DNA from: an uncultured Parabacteroides sp. | GTDB taxonomy: Bacteria > Bacteroidota > Bacteroidia > Bacteroidales > Tannerellaceae | Direction: 5' to 3' | Assembly: GCA_900552415.1 (NCBI GenBank) | Contig: USAD01000107.1 | Coordinates: forward strand, 1 to 8,676 | DNA: 8,676 nucleotides | Shown: piece by piece, positions 7,749 to 8,676 of the stretch | Layout: each line of letters opens with the position of its first letter | Numbering within the stretch: position 1 is the first letter of the stretch | Position numbers and translations under genes: made by a program | The notes under the pieces: model-generated | Databases searched by the model: none | Told to the model about the DNA's origin: nothing | The model's input: only the letters and a program-made list of their open reading frames with translations

Positions 7749-7953
7749 GATCAACGGCTTCTCTCCGCCCGGAGCGGGCCTGATGATCGGATCAACGGTT
7801 TCCCTCCGCCCGGAGCGGGCCTGATGATCGGATCAACGGTTTCCCTCCGGACGGAGCGGGCCTGATGATCGGATCAACAGCTTCCCTCCGGACGGAGCGG
7901 AGGTGATGACCGGATCAACGGTTTCTCTCCGGACGGAGTGGAGGTGATGACCG
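7749..7953. repeat. Five tandem copies of a 41-bp non-coding unit
   Basis: Five head-to-tail units start at 7749, 7790, 7831, 7872 and 7913; each is exactly 41 bp and begins GATCAAC. Each carries a dyad CTCCG-nn-CGGAG (nn is CC in units 1-2, GA in units 3-5). Units 1-3 continue CGGGCCTGATGATCG; units 4-5 continue with GGAGGTGATGACCG, so unit 3 is a hybrid. A partial degenerate copy (GAATAACGCGTTTCTCCCGC) begins near 7720. Since 41 is not a multiple of three and each unit holds a TGA on both strands, the array cannot be read as protein. It fills much of the 377-bp gap between the divergent DUF6261-like and lipoprotein genes and ends 22 bp before the promoter of the latter. I see nothing else in 7651-7748 beyond the weak minus-strand promoter candidate. 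The function is unknown: a protein-binding array, a folded leader RNA or a passive minisatellite are all possible. Confidence 0.95.
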
Positions 7954-7975
7954 AGCTTGTTCCTCGATATTTTTT

Positions 7976-8006
7976 CTTGCCAATTTTCGGTTGTTTTATA
8001 TCTTTG
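7976..8006 (+). promoter_or_regulatory. Candidate Bacteroidetes promoter for the lipoprotein
   Basis: CTTG (7976-7979) and TATCTTTG (7999-8006) are 19 bp apart. The -7 box matches TAnnTTTG exactly and the -33 box differs by one base. Transcription would start near 8010-8012. That leaves only about 5 nt before the first in-frame ATG (8016) but about 17 nt before the second (8028), which is the main reason for choosing 8028. Confidence 0.7.
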
Positions 8007-8027
8007 GTTTTTGAAATGAGAAACGAA

Positions 8028-8676
8028 ATGGGGAAATGGTTGTTAGGCATATTGCTCTTATTAGGGTCGCTTGTTGGCTGTGCGGACGAACGGCGAGAGT
8101 CGTCGCTTATTGATCGTGCGGAGCTCTTATTTGCGTCGCGTCCGGATAGTTCGCTTGTCTTGCTGGATAGCGTCAGCTTGCCCGAGGAACTGGACGATCG
8201 CTCGCTGGTCCGTTGGTGCATGCTTTATGGGCGAGTGGCGGATACGCTTTATGTGGATCTTCCCCTTCCGGAACCTTTCAAGCAGGCGTACGCGTATCTT
8301 AAATCGCACGGCACGCCTCATGAGCAGGCACGAATGGGGCTTTACCTGGGCCGTGCCTACAAGGTGGACAAGGAGTATGAGCGGGCGATGAAAATCTACA
8401 AGGAATCTCTTCAGACCGCCCTGAGACATGAGGATTATAACCAGGCGGGTTATATCAGCAGTTATATGGGCGACCTTTATGATTATGAGCAAGATTACCT
8501 GTTGGGAAAGGATAAATACCAGGAGGCCGCAACCTATTTTGGCGAGGCAGGCAACCAGCGGAGCATGGCTTTCGCTTTGCGCGATGTTGGACGAATGTAT
8601 GTATTCGCTGATTCGGCGGAAGTAGCTCTGGACTATTTGTTGAAAGCTGATACGATTATCAATAAGGTAGGCGATT
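8028..8676 (+). CDS. Lipoprotein with TPR-like repeats, 3' end outside window
   Basis: The first 216 codons of an open reading frame that continues beyond the window. The N-terminus MGKWLLGILLLLGSLVGC is a type-II signal peptide with lipobox LVGC and Cys18 as the lipidated residue; the following ADER is acidic, vaguely like Bacteroidetes surface-export signals. After residue 30 the protein is helical, with TPR-like pairs near 98-131 (LYLGRAYKVDKEYERAMKIY), 137-171 and 178-211. A short segment RAELLFASRPDSSLVLLDSV (30-49) resembles the N-terminus of a common Bacteroidales family of lipoproteins with TPR repeats, some of which carry a membrane helix and a C-terminal signalling or DNA-binding part; that part would lie outside the window. 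The start at 8028 is preferred over 8016: it follows an A-rich stretch and gives a normal leader length. The partner and function are unknown. Confidence 0.82.
   Translation, partial: MGKWLLGILLLLGSLVGCADERRESSLIDRAELLFASRPDSSLVLLDSVSLPEELDDRSLVRWCMLYGRVADTLYVDLPLPEPFKQAYAYLKSHGTPHEQARMGLYLGRAYKVDKEYERAMKIYKESLQTALRHEDYNQAGYISSYMGDLYDYEQDYLLGKDKYQEAATYFGEAGNQRSMAFALRDVGRMYVFADSAEVALDYLLKADTIINKVGD

Noticed and set aside
7749..7953. CRISPR array
   Set aside because: The units are directly adjacent with no unique spacers, and no cas genes are present.
7874..8221. Minus-strand ORF of 115 codons across the array and lipoprotein start
   Set aside because: Low-complexity Ser-rich translation that opposes a lipoprotein gene with a clear signal peptide and TPR-like repeats; it ends within the repeat array.

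Overview
The window looks like chromosomal DNA of a Bacteroidales bacterium. A Parabacteroides or Tannerella relative is plausible, but the genus cannot be fixed from this sequence alone. The evidence is the Bacteroidetes-type promoter form (TTTG, about 19 bp, TAnnTTTG) upstream of several genes, the lack of clear Shine-Dalgarno sequences, the protein style (a PolA beginning MKLFLIDAYALIYRSYYAF, a lipoprotein with TPR-like repeats, a DUF6261-like protein), and an esterase and a PHP phosphoesterase with signal peptides.

Layout from left to right. 1-187: no gene, but a hairpin terminator for the first gene. 188-1273 (-): secreted PHP-domain phosphoesterase. 1438-2820 (+): secreted type-B carboxylesterase. 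2837-2876: hairpin between convergent genes. 2895-5660 (-): complete DNA polymerase I with all three activities. 5760-6734 (+): long-chain polyprenyl diphosphate synthase. 6763-6798: strong bidirectional terminator. 6823-7650 (-): helical hypothetical protein of DUF6261 type with an acidic tail. 7651-8027: the only long non-coding stretch, holding five tandem copies of a 41-bp unit next to a good promoter. 8028-8676 (+): start of a lipoprotein with TPR-like repeats that runs off the window.

The six genes alternate strictly in strand (- + - + - +). Each therefore appears to be its own transcription unit, and there is no operon. Both convergent gaps (74 and 88 bp) hold a hairpin that can work in both directions; the divergent gaps (164, 99 and 377 bp) hold promoters. 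PolA and the prenyl synthase are housekeeping functions (DNA repair and replication; probably quinone side-chain synthesis). The two secreted hydrolases fit a gut or oral saprophytic lifestyle, but nothing here ties the genes into one pathway.

No clearly new system is visible. The most unusual element is the 41-bp tandem array in front of the lipoprotein gene. It is non-coding, has internal dyads, and changes in sequence type from one end to the other. Lesser points are an atypical catalytic-acid motif in the esterase, a local codon-usage change in the PolA linker, and the acidic tail of the DUF6261-like protein.
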